Virus record (IMG/VR): IMGVR_UViG_3300025889_012404
Coordinates: 1 to 29,675 of that record
Direction: 5' to 3' (one strand)
From: a virus
Length of the DNA stretch: 29,675 nt
Shown here: piece by piece, positions 1 to 8,460 of the stretch
Position numbering within the stretch: the stretch's first letter is position 1
How the letters are laid out: every line of letters begins with the position of its first letter
The notes under the pieces: model-generated
Told to the model about the DNA's origin: nothing
The model's input: the letters and a program-made list of their open reading frames with translations, nothing else
Database searches by the model: none
Position numbers and translations under genes: made by a program

Positions 1-126
1 ATCATTGATTTCTCTCTCTAATGATGTAACTCTACCTGCTTGGAATAATCCCAATATAAATATTCCTGATATTACTCCAATGGATAAACCTAAGTATACC
101 CAACCTAAAATTTGTAATGTTTCCAT
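1..126 (-). CDS. Small single-span membrane protein, 5' part only
   Basis: The reading frame opens with ATG at 124-126 and runs off the left edge, so only the first 42 residues are visible. They begin METLQILGWVYLGL and form one strongly hydrophobic helix (about residues 4-31), then a charged stretch ending SLEREIND. This suggests a small inner-membrane protein with a cytoplasmic or coiled-coil tail. A good Shine-Dalgarno (AAGGAG) sits 5 bases before the ATG, inside the last codons of the Smr gene, so translation is probably coupled to it. I do not recognise the family, and no function is proposed. Confidence 0.6.
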   Translation of the reverse strand, partial: METLQILGWVYLGLSIGVISGIFILGLFQAGRVTSLEREIND

Positions 127-127
127 T

Positions 128-349
128 TTAACTCCTTAATATTATTGTTCCTGGATTATCATTCCAGAAGTCATCTTCTGTAAATCCGTGTTTCTTTACT
201 ATTTCACGAACTATTTGTTTCATTTTATCACTTTTTCCTGTGATTAGTCTAATAGGGAAATTTCCCATATTGTAATGTAGAATCAATAAGTTTGCTAACT
301 TGTCTTCTACTTCTTCGTGTTTAAATCCGTGTAAATCAAGTTCTGTCAT
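128..349 (-). CDS. Smr-domain-like small protein
   Basis: A 73-residue protein beginning MTELDLHGF. The LDLHG motif at the N-terminus, a central LITGKSDKMK in the place of the usual HGKG loop, a helix ending KKHGF and a terminal NPGTIIL strand match the Smr fold found at the end of MutS2 and in free-standing small nucleases. The protein is little more than the bare domain. The frame is open to a TTG at 374-376, but the ATG at 347-349 is preferred: it puts LDLHG near the start as in other Smr proteins, has AAGAAAG just upstream, and overlaps the end of the preceding small gene in the usual coupled way. Family members bind or nick nucleic acids, mostly branched DNA or RNA. The catalytic loop here is not canonical, so activity is uncertain. 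Confidence 0.7.
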   Translation of the reverse strand: MTELDLHGFKHEEVEDKLANLLILHYNMGNFPIRLITGKSDKMKQIVREIVKKHGFTEDDFWNDNPGTIILRS

Positions 350-500
350 CTTTCTTGACCTCGTACAATCTGTCAAAAGATTCTTTGTCTAATTGTTTTT
401 TATTCCGAAAGAATTCTGTTGCTACTTGTTCTTCAGTTTTAAGTACTTGGATTACATCTACTACTTCTTTTGTTCTTTTATTTACTAAGTTGAACTGCAT
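336..500 (-). CDS. Hypothetical 54-residue protein
   Basis: A short frame from ATG at 498-500 to TGA at 336-338. It begins MQFNLVNKRTKEVVDVIQVL and is rich in Lys and Glu, with no cysteine clusters or hydrophobic segment. It fills the space between the upstream glycosyltransferase, whose last 16 bases it overlaps, and the Smr gene, whose ATG it overlaps by 14 bases. That double overlap in a tightly packed operon is the main argument that it is real. The composition suggests a small soluble, mostly helical phage protein. No family recognised. Confidence 0.55.
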   Translation of the reverse strand: MQFNLVNKRTKEVVDVIQVLKTEEQVATEFFRNKKQLDKESFDRLYEVKKDDRT

Positions 501-1678
501 ACTATATTGTCCTCTTGGTGTTCTGTCATTTTGTCTATGGATATTTCGAATATATCTAATTCGAATTCTTGTCCTTCTTCACCACTATCTTTGATGATGT
601 CTGGTAATTTTTGTAATATATTAAAACTTTCTTGTGTGAAATCCCAAGGATTAAATCTAACTCTAATATCATACATTGGAATACCTGGTAAGTCTGTATG
701 TAATTTTTTATCCAAATGATAATCTGTGTTTGGTTGTTCTTCTTTGATATATTGTTCAATCTCTTCTGCAGCTGGAACCACCATATAACCACACCAAGGT
801 TCTAATGTTCTAATTAAATTCACATCTGCAGCTTCTGTTAATTCAAATCCAATATCATAAACTGGTGATACAATTGGTTTCATCATTTGGTCGTGTTGAA
901 CTGCCGTTCCCCACTTTCTAATAAACTCTCTCATATTTTTGTTCGTAGTGTATAACCACTCCGGACTATCTTTTCCGACACCACCACCTGCCATTGGATT
1001 AAATCTTGAACCTCTACAAGTCATATGATAAACCAATCCTTTCCAAGTCTGAATGAATTTCACTCCATTTAAATGTAGTCTATTGAATATATCTGAATCC
1101 TCTTTGGATTGTGGTCTGAACATATAATCGTGTCCACCGATTTCCTCAAAATCTTTTCTTGTGATTGCCCAAGGTGCGAATACTCCTTCAGTAGTTTCTT
1201 GTGTTGGTCTGTATCTATTAAACCAATCTAATAATTCTTGTTCTTTTAGTTCTTCTGGTTCTAAACCGAAGTCTTGGATTATCTTTTCTGGGCCAGATGG
1301 ATGAAGTGGGGGCTCAACTCTTGTCAATGATACCACTACTCCTTCTTTTAAATGTTTATCTATTTCCTCTACTGCGTTTGGCATCAAATACATATCCGAG
1401 TGAAAGAAAAACAATCTATCTGTCGTTGCTACATTATCTACCAACTCATCATACAAAATAGTCAATCCCCACCTATCAGGGCCTGGATTTCTATAATACT
1501 TGACAAGATTATCTTTTTCTCCTATTTCTTGTAACCACTCCCAAGTTCCGTCTGATGATGCGTCATCTGCGAAACAAATTTCGTGTCTGTATCCTGCATT
1601 CTTTCTTATTGAATTATAACACATTTTTAAATATGATAAGTTATTCCTCGAAGGAATAATGAACGAAATTGGTTCCAT
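485..1678 (-). CDS. GT2-family glycosyltransferase
   Basis: A 397-residue protein with a GT-A nucleotide-sugar fold in its first 230 residues. It starts MEPISFIIPSRNNL, has FADDASSDGT (the family-2 DD..SDGT signature) at about residues 36-45, and FHSDMYLMPN at about 92-101, where SDM occupies the metal-binding DXD position. A later GGHDYMF and SKEDSD stretch fits the acceptor-side ED motif. The last 120 residues are acidic and not assigned; they may be an acceptor-binding or oligomerisation region. The ATG overlaps the TAA of the upstream glycosyltransferase gene by one base. It probably adds a sugar to a viral or host glycan within the same cluster; donor and acceptor cannot be read from sequence. 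Confidence 0.82.
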   Translation of the reverse strand: MEPISFIIPSRNNLSYLKMCYNSIRKNAGYRHEICFADDASSDGTWEWLQEIGEKDNLVKYYRNPGPDRWGLTILYDELVDNVATTDRLFFFHSDMYLMPNAVEEIDKHLKEGVVVSLTRVEPPLHPSGPEKIIQDFGLEPEELKEQELLDWFNRYRPTQETTEGVFAPWAITRKDFEEIGGHDYMFRPQSKEDSDIFNRLHLNGVKFIQTWKGLVYHMTCRGSRFNPMAGGGVGKDSPEWLYTTNKNMREFIRKWGTAVQHDQMMKPIVSPVYDIGFELTEAADVNLIRTLEPWCGYMVVPAAEEIEQYIKEEQPNTDYHLDKKLHTDLPGIPMYDIRVRFNPWDFTQESFNILQKLPDIIKDSGEEGQEFELDIFEISIDKMTEHQEDNIVCSST

Positions 1679-2604
1679 TATTTATTCTCCTTGTCCCAAT
1701 GTTGTAACCACGCTTCTTCTGAATAATACTCTTTAAATCTCCATAGTGTTTCTTCTGAACACTCTTGGTAGAAAAACTCATCTTCATATAGTTTTCTTAG
1801 TATTCGTTTTGCTCCTAACAAATCTCCAACTTGGACGGTTGTTTGTGGGTGTAGAAGTTCTTGTGTGTCAAGTCCTTCATATCCTATAACTGGTGTTCCG
1901 TGCCAAGATAAGTTCATACTAAATGTTCCAGCAGCATGTGTTCTCATCAAGTGAACTCCAACTTTATATTGTCCAATATGATTTATCCACTCTCTCCAAT
2001 TCATATAAGGTAGATATTTAATGTCTTCAATCATTTCTTCTTGGTCTTGTTTTCTACCCATTGAAACACCATACAATTGTTCATCTGGAATTTCGGATGC
2101 TACTAAATAACTATCCATACCACCATACCAACTAACGAAATTACCACCCAATAATATTCCGTCTTTATACAATGAACCAGATTGACTATCCAATCCTTCT
2201 GGAATCATCATTGACCTCATCACTCTTACATCTTTACAACCTAATCCTTTGTAATATCTAATGTCAGACATATTATGACAATACACCCAATCTGCTTCTC
2301 GTAAACAATTTAAATAATGTATTTGGTTCTCAACTGAATAATCTTGATAATACCAATGTGGGCCTTCTTGCATAACTGCTACATTTTCACAATATAGTTT
2401 GTATTTGTATAAGTCAACCTTTGGATTGTTTTTCGGAATAATTACAATTCCCAAATCATATCTTTCTGTTGGTGAATCATTTAATGGACACCACTCAGCG
2501 TCCAACATAATTGACCAGCCGAATTCCGTTCGTGCGTTCTCGAAGTCTCTTGGAACTTTACCTCTAATATTTGATTCACTAAAAAATATTACTTTATCGA
2601 ACAT
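1678..2604 (-). CDS. GT-B-like glycosyltransferase (probable)
   Basis: A 308-residue protein without a DXD motif. The C-terminal third contains AAGTFSMNLSWHGTPVIGYEG followed by ELLHPQTTVQVGD, which resembles the donor-binding E-x-G-x-P-x-I region of GT4-type GT-B enzymes, where a conserved acidic residue and a GTPVI strand hold the nucleotide sugar. The N-terminal half has Rossmann-like strands (DLGIVIIPKNN, ADWVYCHNMSD). Its start overlaps the end of the GT-methyltransferase fusion gene by 16 bases. The assignment rests on this C-terminal pattern and on the surrounding glycan genes. It is shorter than typical two-domain GT-B enzymes (350-400 residues), so a divergent or minimal enzyme is possible. 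Confidence 0.6.
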   Translation of the reverse strand: MFDKVIFFSESNIRGKVPRDFENARTEFGWSIMLDAEWCPLNDSPTERYDLGIVIIPKNNPKVDLYKYKLYCENVAVMQEGPHWYYQDYSVENQIHYLNCLREADWVYCHNMSDIRYYKGLGCKDVRVMRSMMIPEGLDSQSGSLYKDGILLGGNFVSWYGGMDSYLVASEIPDEQLYGVSMGRKQDQEEMIEDIKYLPYMNWREWINHIGQYKVGVHLMRTHAAGTFSMNLSWHGTPVIGYEGLDTQELLHPQTTVQVGDLLGAKRILRKLYEDEFFYQECSEETLWRFKEYYSEEAWLQHWDKENK

Positions 2605-4046
2605 ATTATTCCCTCATAATCTACAAATTTCATATCATAATCTGACGTTTGGTATTCTCCAGGCGAGAGTCCAATTTTCTTTTCTAGCTTTAAAGTTCCA
2701 TCTTCTATCATTTTATCAACTGCTTTTTTAACCTCATGCATTGTGGATAATCCGTAGTCATCAAAAACAATGTATTCTGGATTTAACTTTAGTGCATTAC
2801 TAACATCACTAAAAACATTATTATATTTGTGGATGCAATCTATAAAAACAACTGATACATCTTTTAACAAGTCTTGTGGCCAACCCTGTTTACTATATGA
2901 ATCCATTTGAATATAATTTATGTTATCAAAATTATGATTTATTTCATTTCTAATATTAACATCATATAATTTAAAATTTTTACCACCCTTTAATTCTTTT
3001 TTTACAATCCAATCATTTCCTGAATCATCTTTGTATGGTGTCCAATGGTTGTTAACATAAACTTTCTTGAATAAAAAACTTAGCACTCTTGAAGTTAAAC
3101 CTATGTTAGCACCAACTTCATAAACATCTTTATCTTTATATTTGTCTCCGAAAAAACTAATCAAGTCTCTTTTGAACTCATTAGATGTTGTATCTCTATG
3201 ACTAAACTTATCTTTTTGTAAATTTAATAACGAGTCAAGTGGATTATCGGACTTACTATATAACTCCACATAGGTTCTTTTCATCCAATATTCGATGTGT
3301 CTCGGTTGTTCATTTTTTCCAGGTATTGCATTAAAATGATATATCCAACCGGCATCAAGAAAAGTTAACTCATCTGGCCACCAACTATATCCTGGAATAT
3401 GCAATAAGTTCTTGTTATATAAATCACCAAAATTATATCTTTCAGGTAAAATATTTTTATTTACTTTATGTTTTTTAAGTAAAAAGTTTATTATAGTTTG
3501 TCCTGTACTTGGTATTGGTAAGTTTTGATATTTTTTGTTTAGTCTAATGTCATTTATAGTATCTATATTTTTAAGATAAAAATCTTTAACAATGTCTTGA
3601 AACCACTTATGTTTTTTGTTTAAAATAACAAAGCCCGAATTGTGATATTCCCATACTTTTGGTTTTTCCTCATCAGGAAATAAATGTTCTCCCCAACCAT
3701 TTATACCTCTTAAAACCCAATCATAACAACCATTGTTCAAAACTACCGAATATTCATCATTTGTTTCCTCAAAAAAGTTAGGACAATCTGGATGAATTAT
3801 GGTGTCTGAATCAACCACTGCAACTTGATTATAGTCTATATCATTATATTCTAATATGTCCAATACCCACTCTCTTTGATAGATAACTGGAAAATCCTCT
3901 ACCTCTATAATTGGTTCAGTCCACTCGATAACTTTAATGTCATCATATTGTTCCGCCCATTTTTTATAACTTTTTATTGAGTATCTATAAGGTGCATTTC
4001 TTCCGTCCCCACAATCTATGTTTGGTATGAATATAATGTTCTTCAT
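2589..4046 (-). CDS. Glycosyltransferase-methyltransferase fusion
   Basis: A 485-residue protein with two domains. Residues 1-265 look like a GT-A glycosyltransferase of the GT8-like kind: VAVVDSDTIIHPD (DSD at 79-81) gives the metal-binding motif, and EYHNSGFVILNK the usual NSGF-hhN acceptor-side motif. Residues 290-485 look like a class I SAM-dependent methyltransferase: DVYEVGANIGLTSRVL (motif I, about 307-322), then VVFIDCIHKYNN and IVFDDYG, as in small-molecule or sugar O-methyltransferases. The likely role is adding a sugar and methylating it, or methylating a neighbouring sugar on the same chain. The gene overlaps both neighbours, including an ATGA with the upstream oxidoreductase fusion. 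Each domain call is motif-based; the substrate is unknown. Confidence 0.75.
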   Translation of the reverse strand: MKNIIFIPNIDCGDGRNAPYRYSIKSYKKWAEQYDDIKVIEWTEPIIEVEDFPVIYQREWVLDILEYNDIDYNQVAVVDSDTIIHPDCPNFFEETNDEYSVVLNNGCYDWVLRGINGWGEHLFPDEEKPKVWEYHNSGFVILNKKHKWFQDIVKDFYLKNIDTINDIRLNKKYQNLPIPSTGQTIINFLLKKHKVNKNILPERYNFGDLYNKNLLHIPGYSWWPDELTFLDAGWIYHFNAIPGKNEQPRHIEYWMKRTYVELYSKSDNPLDSLLNLQKDKFSHRDTTSNEFKRDLISFFGDKYKDKDVYEVGANIGLTSRVLSFLFKKVYVNNHWTPYKDDSGNDWIVKKELKGGKNFKLYDVNIRNEINHNFDNINYIQMDSYSKQGWPQDLLKDVSVVFIDCIHKYNNVFSDVSNALKLNPEYIVFDDYGLSTMHEVKKAVDKMIEDGTLKLEKKIGLSPGEYQTSDYDMKFVDYEGIICSIK

Positions 4047-5740
4047 TGGTTCATCCTTTCAATTAACATTTTTGAAGCTCTAACACAAGTATCTATTTTA
4101 CCACTAAACAAACTATACACATTACCCCCCTCGTGATTAACTAATGTTGGTCTGGCATCATCGTGGTCTCTATCTTTTAACACGGCTCTTATTGTATACA
4201 TTGAACCTATGTGTTCCAAGTCTGCAAATTCATCTCCAAAATATTTTACTCCACTTTCAATAAATTTATCAATGTTAGTTATTTTTGGATTTCTAATTAA
4301 ACCTTTATTTAAATATGGTTTTAGTTCATCACTAACGATAGGTTTTGTTCCAACATTTGTTTCGTGTATTGCGTGAACAACATTTCCCAACACAAAGTCA
4401 TCTCCATACGGGTCTAAACACATAAAAGGGCCGTCCATTATCACGATACTTGTGTCATCAAAAAACTTAGGTAGTTTTACGACTGGTTTTTCACACACTT
4501 CAAACTGATACTCTTTCTTTTTATCTCGTAGTTGATTTATATTTGAATATGTAGCCAAAACTATGACATCATATTCTTCTTTGTATTTATCTAACTCTTT
4601 TATTTCTGAGTTAGTATGAACATTTATATATGAACCCCACAATTTATTCTTCATATTGTTTTGAAGTAAATTAGGATTAAATAGTTCTTCATCAGCCACA
4701 ATGGTCAAATCACAATTTGGCATTGGTTCTCTTTCTTCAAATGTTAAGTTCATATCGTTTAAAAATTCTTTATATTCATCTGCACTTACCAAACTATCTT
4801 CTGATGAAATTGAATACATATGAGTTATATCTCCGTTGACAACACAATCTTGATATTTTCTTTTAAATGAATACAATCCGTCTAAACACTCTTGTGCAGT
4901 TTCTTTACTTCGTGGATAATGATAACCTTTGTGTAATCTATATTGATTGATTGATGTCGCCCCACACATAATATCATTTGATTTTTCTTTTACATCAACC
5001 AAATAACCATTATTACTCAATTCAATCGCACTTGTTAGTCCGAATATTCCACCACCCACGACTAAGGCTTTTGGTGATATTGTATCTCTAACTTTTTGAG
5101 ATAGTCTAATGGCATTTAATGATACTTTTCTATTGTATTCATAGTTAATTCTATTTGAGAATATAAAATCAAACATTGTTTCTATTGGACTTCCAACATA
5201 ACTTATCATATCTGTTTCATTTACATAATGTAATTTCTCTTTTGAATATCCGTACTTAAATTCACCAACTCTTCCGTCCTCTAATTCTATTTTGAAATCA
5301 TCAAGTTGCCCCTCGATAGATTTTATTTCAAAGTTTGTATCCTCTACCCACATATAAAAGTGATGATATGCCAATCTGTCTAAATAATTATAATCTTTTT
5401 GATTTGGTTTTGTCCAAACAAAGTAATTCATATCATCGTAAATAGGATAATCATCTCTCCAAGTAAACACATCATCAACATATAATTTTACTTTAAACGA
5501 ATCTGCAATTTCATACAACTGAACTGCACTATCATAACTTAGTGTTAATGGTTTTTCACAAAATACATTTTTACTTTGTGATAACCAATACTTTGTTTGT
5601 TCGTAATGTAAATCATTTGGTGTAGATATGATTATCCAATCCGCCTCATTTGGTTCTACAAAACTAACCATAGATTCAATGTTCTTTTTTAGAACATTTC
5701 CCCACTTACCATTTCCTATTATGTGAACTTTTGTTTTCAT
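4043..5740 (-). CDS. Gfo/Idh/MocA-FAD oxidoreductase fusion
   Basis: A 565-residue two-domain enzyme. Residues 1-215 read as a Gfo/Idh/MocA NAD(P)-dependent sugar dehydrogenase: Rossmann start VHIIGNGKWG (5-14), IISTPNDLHYEQ, and the family's CEKPLTL (61-67), whose Lys is usually catalytic. Residues 224-565 read as a DAO-type FAD oxidoreductase: ALVVGGGIFGLTSAIEL (225-241) is the FAD-binding fingerprint, followed by INQYRLHKGYHYPRS and a late FVLGNVVHAIH. It sits between GDP-mannose 4,6-dehydratase and a glycosyltransferase, so a sugar-nucleotide or sugar-acid oxidoreduction is the natural guess. The Gfo domain is short for its family (usually 330-350 residues) and may have lost part of its C-terminal substrate sheet to the fusion. 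Confidence 0.78.
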   Translation of the reverse strand: MKTKVHIIGNGKWGNVLKKNIESMVSFVEPNEADWIIISTPNDLHYEQTKYWLSQSKNVFCEKPLTLSYDSAVQLYEIADSFKVKLYVDDVFTWRDDYPIYDDMNYFVWTKPNQKDYNYLDRLAYHHFYMWVEDTNFEIKSIEGQLDDFKIELEDGRVGEFKYGYSKEKLHYVNETDMISYVGSPIETMFDFIFSNRINYEYNRKVSLNAIRLSQKVRDTISPKALVVGGGIFGLTSAIELSNNGYLVDVKEKSNDIMCGATSINQYRLHKGYHYPRSKETAQECLDGLYSFKRKYQDCVVNGDITHMYSISSEDSLVSADEYKEFLNDMNLTFEEREPMPNCDLTIVADEELFNPNLLQNNMKNKLWGSYINVHTNSEIKELDKYKEEYDVIVLATYSNINQLRDKKKEYQFEVCEKPVVKLPKFFDDTSIVIMDGPFMCLDPYGDDFVLGNVVHAIHETNVGTKPIVSDELKPYLNKGLIRNPKITNIDKFIESGVKYFGDEFADLEHIGSMYTIRAVLKDRDHDDARPTLVNHEGGNVYSLFSGKIDTCVRASKMLIERMNQ

Positions 5741-6702
5741 CTACTCAGTAATTCTATATCGTTTTTGACCATTCTTTCTACCATATCATCAAATGATGTT
5801 TCTGGTTTCCACCCTAATTCACTTTTTGCCTTAGATGAATCTCCTGCGAGATAAAACACATCTGCCGGCCTCATAAATCTTGGGTCTTGTCCTACATACT
5901 TAGTCCAATCGGATACTCCAATATGTTGAAATGAACTATCTAAAAATTCTCCTAAACTTCTTACTTCACCAGTAGCGATAACAAAGTCATCTGGTTTGTT
6001 TTGTTGCAACATTAACCACATCGCCTCTACATAATCAGGTGCATATCCCCAATCTCTTTTGGTATCAAGATTACCTAAATATATTTTGTCTTGTAGTCCT
6101 AAGTGTATTTTTGCAATTCCGTCTGTAATCTTTCTTGACACAAATTCGTGTCCTCTTCTTTCAGATTCGTGATTAAATAATATTCCACTACAATTAAACA
6201 TATCATAACTCTCCCTATAATTAATTGTAATCCAATGTGCATACAATTTTGCAACTCCATAAGGGCTTCTCGGATAAAACATTGTCTTTTCACTTGCGAA
6301 CTTCTCCATTTTACCAAACATTTCTGATGTTGATGCCTGATAAAATTTTACATCTTCTCCATACTCTCTAATGGCTTCCAATACTCTTAAACAACCCAAA
6401 CCTGTTACATCACCAGTTTGTTCTGGTGTATTCCAACTCTCCCCTACGAAAGATTGAGAACCCAAATTATATACTTCGTCTGGTTTGGTTTCTCTTAATA
6501 CACGAACAATAGAGTTTTGGTCTGTCAAATCTCCATTTACGAATTGAAAGTTTTCATTACTTTCTAAGTGTTTTGTGTTTAGTCTGTTAGGTGTTGATGA
6601 ACGTCTTTCCATACCGAATACTTTGTATCCTTTTTCCAATAGGAAATCTGCCATATGACTTCCGTCCATACCTGTTATACCTGTAATTAATGCTCTTTTC
6701 AT
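5737..6702 (-). CDS. gmd: GDP-mannose 4,6-dehydratase
   Basis: A 321-residue extended short-chain dehydrogenase. It converts GDP-mannose to GDP-4-keto-6-deoxymannose, the precursor of GDP-fucose, rhamnose and perosamine. The specific signatures are present: GITGMDGSH for NADP binding at 8-16, STSEMFG with the catalytic Ser/Thr-Glu at 124-130, YPRSPYGVAK with the catalytic Tyr148 and Lys152, and the Gmd-typical FNHESERRG. It is slightly shorter than cellular Gmd proteins (about 345-375 residues). The 4-base overlaps with both neighbours place it in the same transcript. No obvious GDP-fucose synthase follows, so the keto sugar may feed another enzyme here or in the host. Confidence 0.95.
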   Translation of the reverse strand: MKRALITGITGMDGSHMADFLLEKGYKVFGMERRSSTPNRLNTKHLESNENFQFVNGDLTDQNSIVRVLRETKPDEVYNLGSQSFVGESWNTPEQTGDVTGLGCLRVLEAIREYGEDVKFYQASTSEMFGKMEKFASEKTMFYPRSPYGVAKLYAHWITINYRESYDMFNCSGILFNHESERRGHEFVSRKITDGIAKIHLGLQDKIYLGNLDTKRDWGYAPDYVEAMWLMLQQNKPDDFVIATGEVRSLGEFLDSSFQHIGVSDWTKYVGQDPRFMRPADVFYLAGDSSKAKSELGWKPETSFDDMVERMVKNDIELLSR

Positions 6703-7688
6703 TTTTCTAAGTCCTTATATTCATAAAATTTTCTATTTGTTTTACTGACTAAATTTTGTATATTTTCATCTGACAATCTTTTAAACTTATTAAACTTGTC
6801 GTTCTTTTTATTACCGAAAGAGTTTGGATTGTTTTCATCTAAAACATACAACCTTTTATTTGGGTGTCTTCTTGCGTGAACCTTTAATAGATTTTTAAAT
6901 ACAAATTGTTTGTAGTCTTGACCCATTAATTTTTCCGACATAATAGACATTCCGTGGTCATCATTGTAAATCATACAAGAAGGAATATTAACACCAAACT
7001 TTATCAAGTCTGATGACATTACTAAACAACTCCCGTCAAGTTTTGGATAATTAATTACTCTTATATCTAAGTCATCTACTTTAGAATTTATTTCGTTCAT
7101 TGTTTCTATTGGTAATAATGACTTTGCCTGATTTAAATTATTGTGTTGGTTATCATCATCAACAAACTCCACATCAACATAATCTATATGAACGGTGTCG
7201 TCCCAACTACTATCCCACATTTTTCTATCACCGAAACAAGCAATATATTTATGTATTCCGTTTTCGTTTGTGTATTGAGATAAAGTTTCTAATCCGATAA
7301 ATGCTTCTTTTGGAAAGAAACTATCTGTTTCACCCCACATAACATAATCTACTTTTTTACAATAATTGTAATTTAAATCTCTTCTGTAATCTGTATGAAA
7401 ATAAAACTCATCTTTTTCTACTTGAAAAGTATTTACCTCGTATCCAAGTTTTTTTATTTTATCTACACCTTTGTAAAACTTATCAATTATTCTAAATTCT
7501 TCAATCTGAGTTGTATCCATTTTTTCTAAGTGTTGAGATAAGTTCAAACACAAGTCAATAATAATATTTTCTTTATTTTCAATATCATTATCAAGTAAAT
7601 TTATTAGTCCGTCAATGAAATCTTTATACATTTCAATTTCAAACCACATTACATTTGTTCCGATTACATATTTGTTATTTAATATCAT
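6699..7688 (-). CDS. Hypothetical protein, possibly GT-A glycosyltransferase
   Basis: A 329-residue soluble protein that I cannot place in a named family. It has features expected of a GT-A sugar transferase: YVMWGETDSFFPKEAF, where ETD could be the metal-binding triad after a hydrophobic strand; GSCLVMSSDLIKFG, like the acceptor-side strand in GT2 proteins; and an acidic YNDDHGMS further on. The C-terminus is basic (VHARRHPNKR and a Lys-rich tail). It lies between the Gmd gene (4-base overlap) and the DUF115-like gene (14-base overlap), so a role in the same glycan pathway is likely. Confidence 0.5.
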   Translation of the reverse strand: MILNNKYVIGTNVMWFEIEMYKDFIDGLINLLDNDIENKENIIIDLCLNLSQHLEKMDTTQIEEFRIIDKFYKGVDKIKKLGYEVNTFQVEKDEFYFHTDYRRDLNYNYCKKVDYVMWGETDSFFPKEAFIGLETLSQYTNENGIHKYIACFGDRKMWDSSWDDTVHIDYVDVEFVDDDNQHNNLNQAKSLLPIETMNEINSKVDDLDIRVINYPKLDGSCLVMSSDLIKFGVNIPSCMIYNDDHGMSIMSEKLMGQDYKQFVFKNLLKVHARRHPNKRLYVLDENNPNSFGNKKNDKFNKFKRLSDENIQNLVSKTNRKFYEYKDLEK

Positions 7689-8460
7689 TTATATCCTTTA
7701 CTCTTTTTATTTTATCGTATGCCGGATTATCTCCGTCTGGGTCTACAATGGTTAATTCAACTCCTCTACTTTCTAAGTATTCATATAGTCCTTTGGTTTT
7801 CTTTGCTACCATAAGGTGTTCATTAAGACCTGCTAATGTTTTGGTATTTTTATATTCTATATCGTCATAAAACCAATCATCTTGTTTTTGACCAGACTTG
7901 ATTGTGTTTTTAAATAAATCCCAACCAATCGTTACGATTTTATCACAACCCATATATAATGCCAATGGAATAGCTAATTCGTACATTGTACCTGGCCCCC
8001 AAGGTCTTGAAAATCCTTTATTGATATCAAGTCCTTCCCAATAATCACTATGCGACATTGTGTTTTCTATTTTAGGAACTCCGTCATTGAGTTTGTAAGT
8101 GTCTAAAATAAAATCTACTGGAAAATTATCTATGATTGTGTATGGTTGTGATTCGTCCCAAACTGCCCAACCAACAATGGTGTCTTGATTTTTGTAATTG
8201 TATTGAGTTAAATTACAAAAGTTCAATAAATGGAAATCAGTTATTTCATCTATTATGTGTTGTGTTTGTTTGATAGACAATACCAACTTATCGTTTAACA
8301 ATGATTTTAAGTTATCGGTTGAGAATTGATTAAATGTTGGCCCTGATGTACAAATGTAAGCTGTTTCACCTTTATATACATCTTTCAATACACCAACTCT
8401 ATCGTATTGTTCTTCAAAATCCCACATTAATTTTTTGAGTTCTTTTGTTTTATCCTTCAT
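7675..8460 (-). CDS. DUF115/GT42-like protein, possible glycosyltransferase
   Basis: A 261-residue protein. Near the N-terminus GETAYICTSGPTFNQF resembles the nucleotide-binding GPS loop that begins DUF115 (MptE/Maf-like) proteins and GT42 sialyltransferases. Later PWGPGTMYELAIPLALYMG followed by KIVTIGWDLF matches the second conserved block of those families, a helix then a hydrophobic strand ending in G-x-D. The gene directly follows the CMP-sugar synthetase/aldolase gene with an 11-base overlap. That context favours a transferase using a CMP-activated sugar, but this is inference; Maf-like flagellin glycosylation or a pterin-type activity are alternatives. Confidence 0.55.
   Translation of the reverse strand: MKDKTKELKKLMWDFEEQYDRVGVLKDVYKGETAYICTSGPTFNQFSTDNLKSLLNDKLVLSIKQTQHIIDEITDFHLLNFCNLTQYNYKNQDTIVGWAVWDESQPYTIIDNFPVDFILDTYKLNDGVPKIENTMSHSDYWEGLDINKGFSRPWGPGTMYELAIPLALYMGCDKIVTIGWDLFKNTIKSGQKQDDWFYDDIEYKNTKTLAGLNEHLMVAKKTKGLYEYLESRGVELTIVDPDGDNPAYDKIKRVKDINDIK

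Noticed and set aside
350-376. Longer Smr protein starting at TTG 374-376
   Set aside because: The extra nine residues (MTDCTRSRK) precede the conserved start of the domain, and the ATG at 347-349 has a better ribosome site and overlap geometry.
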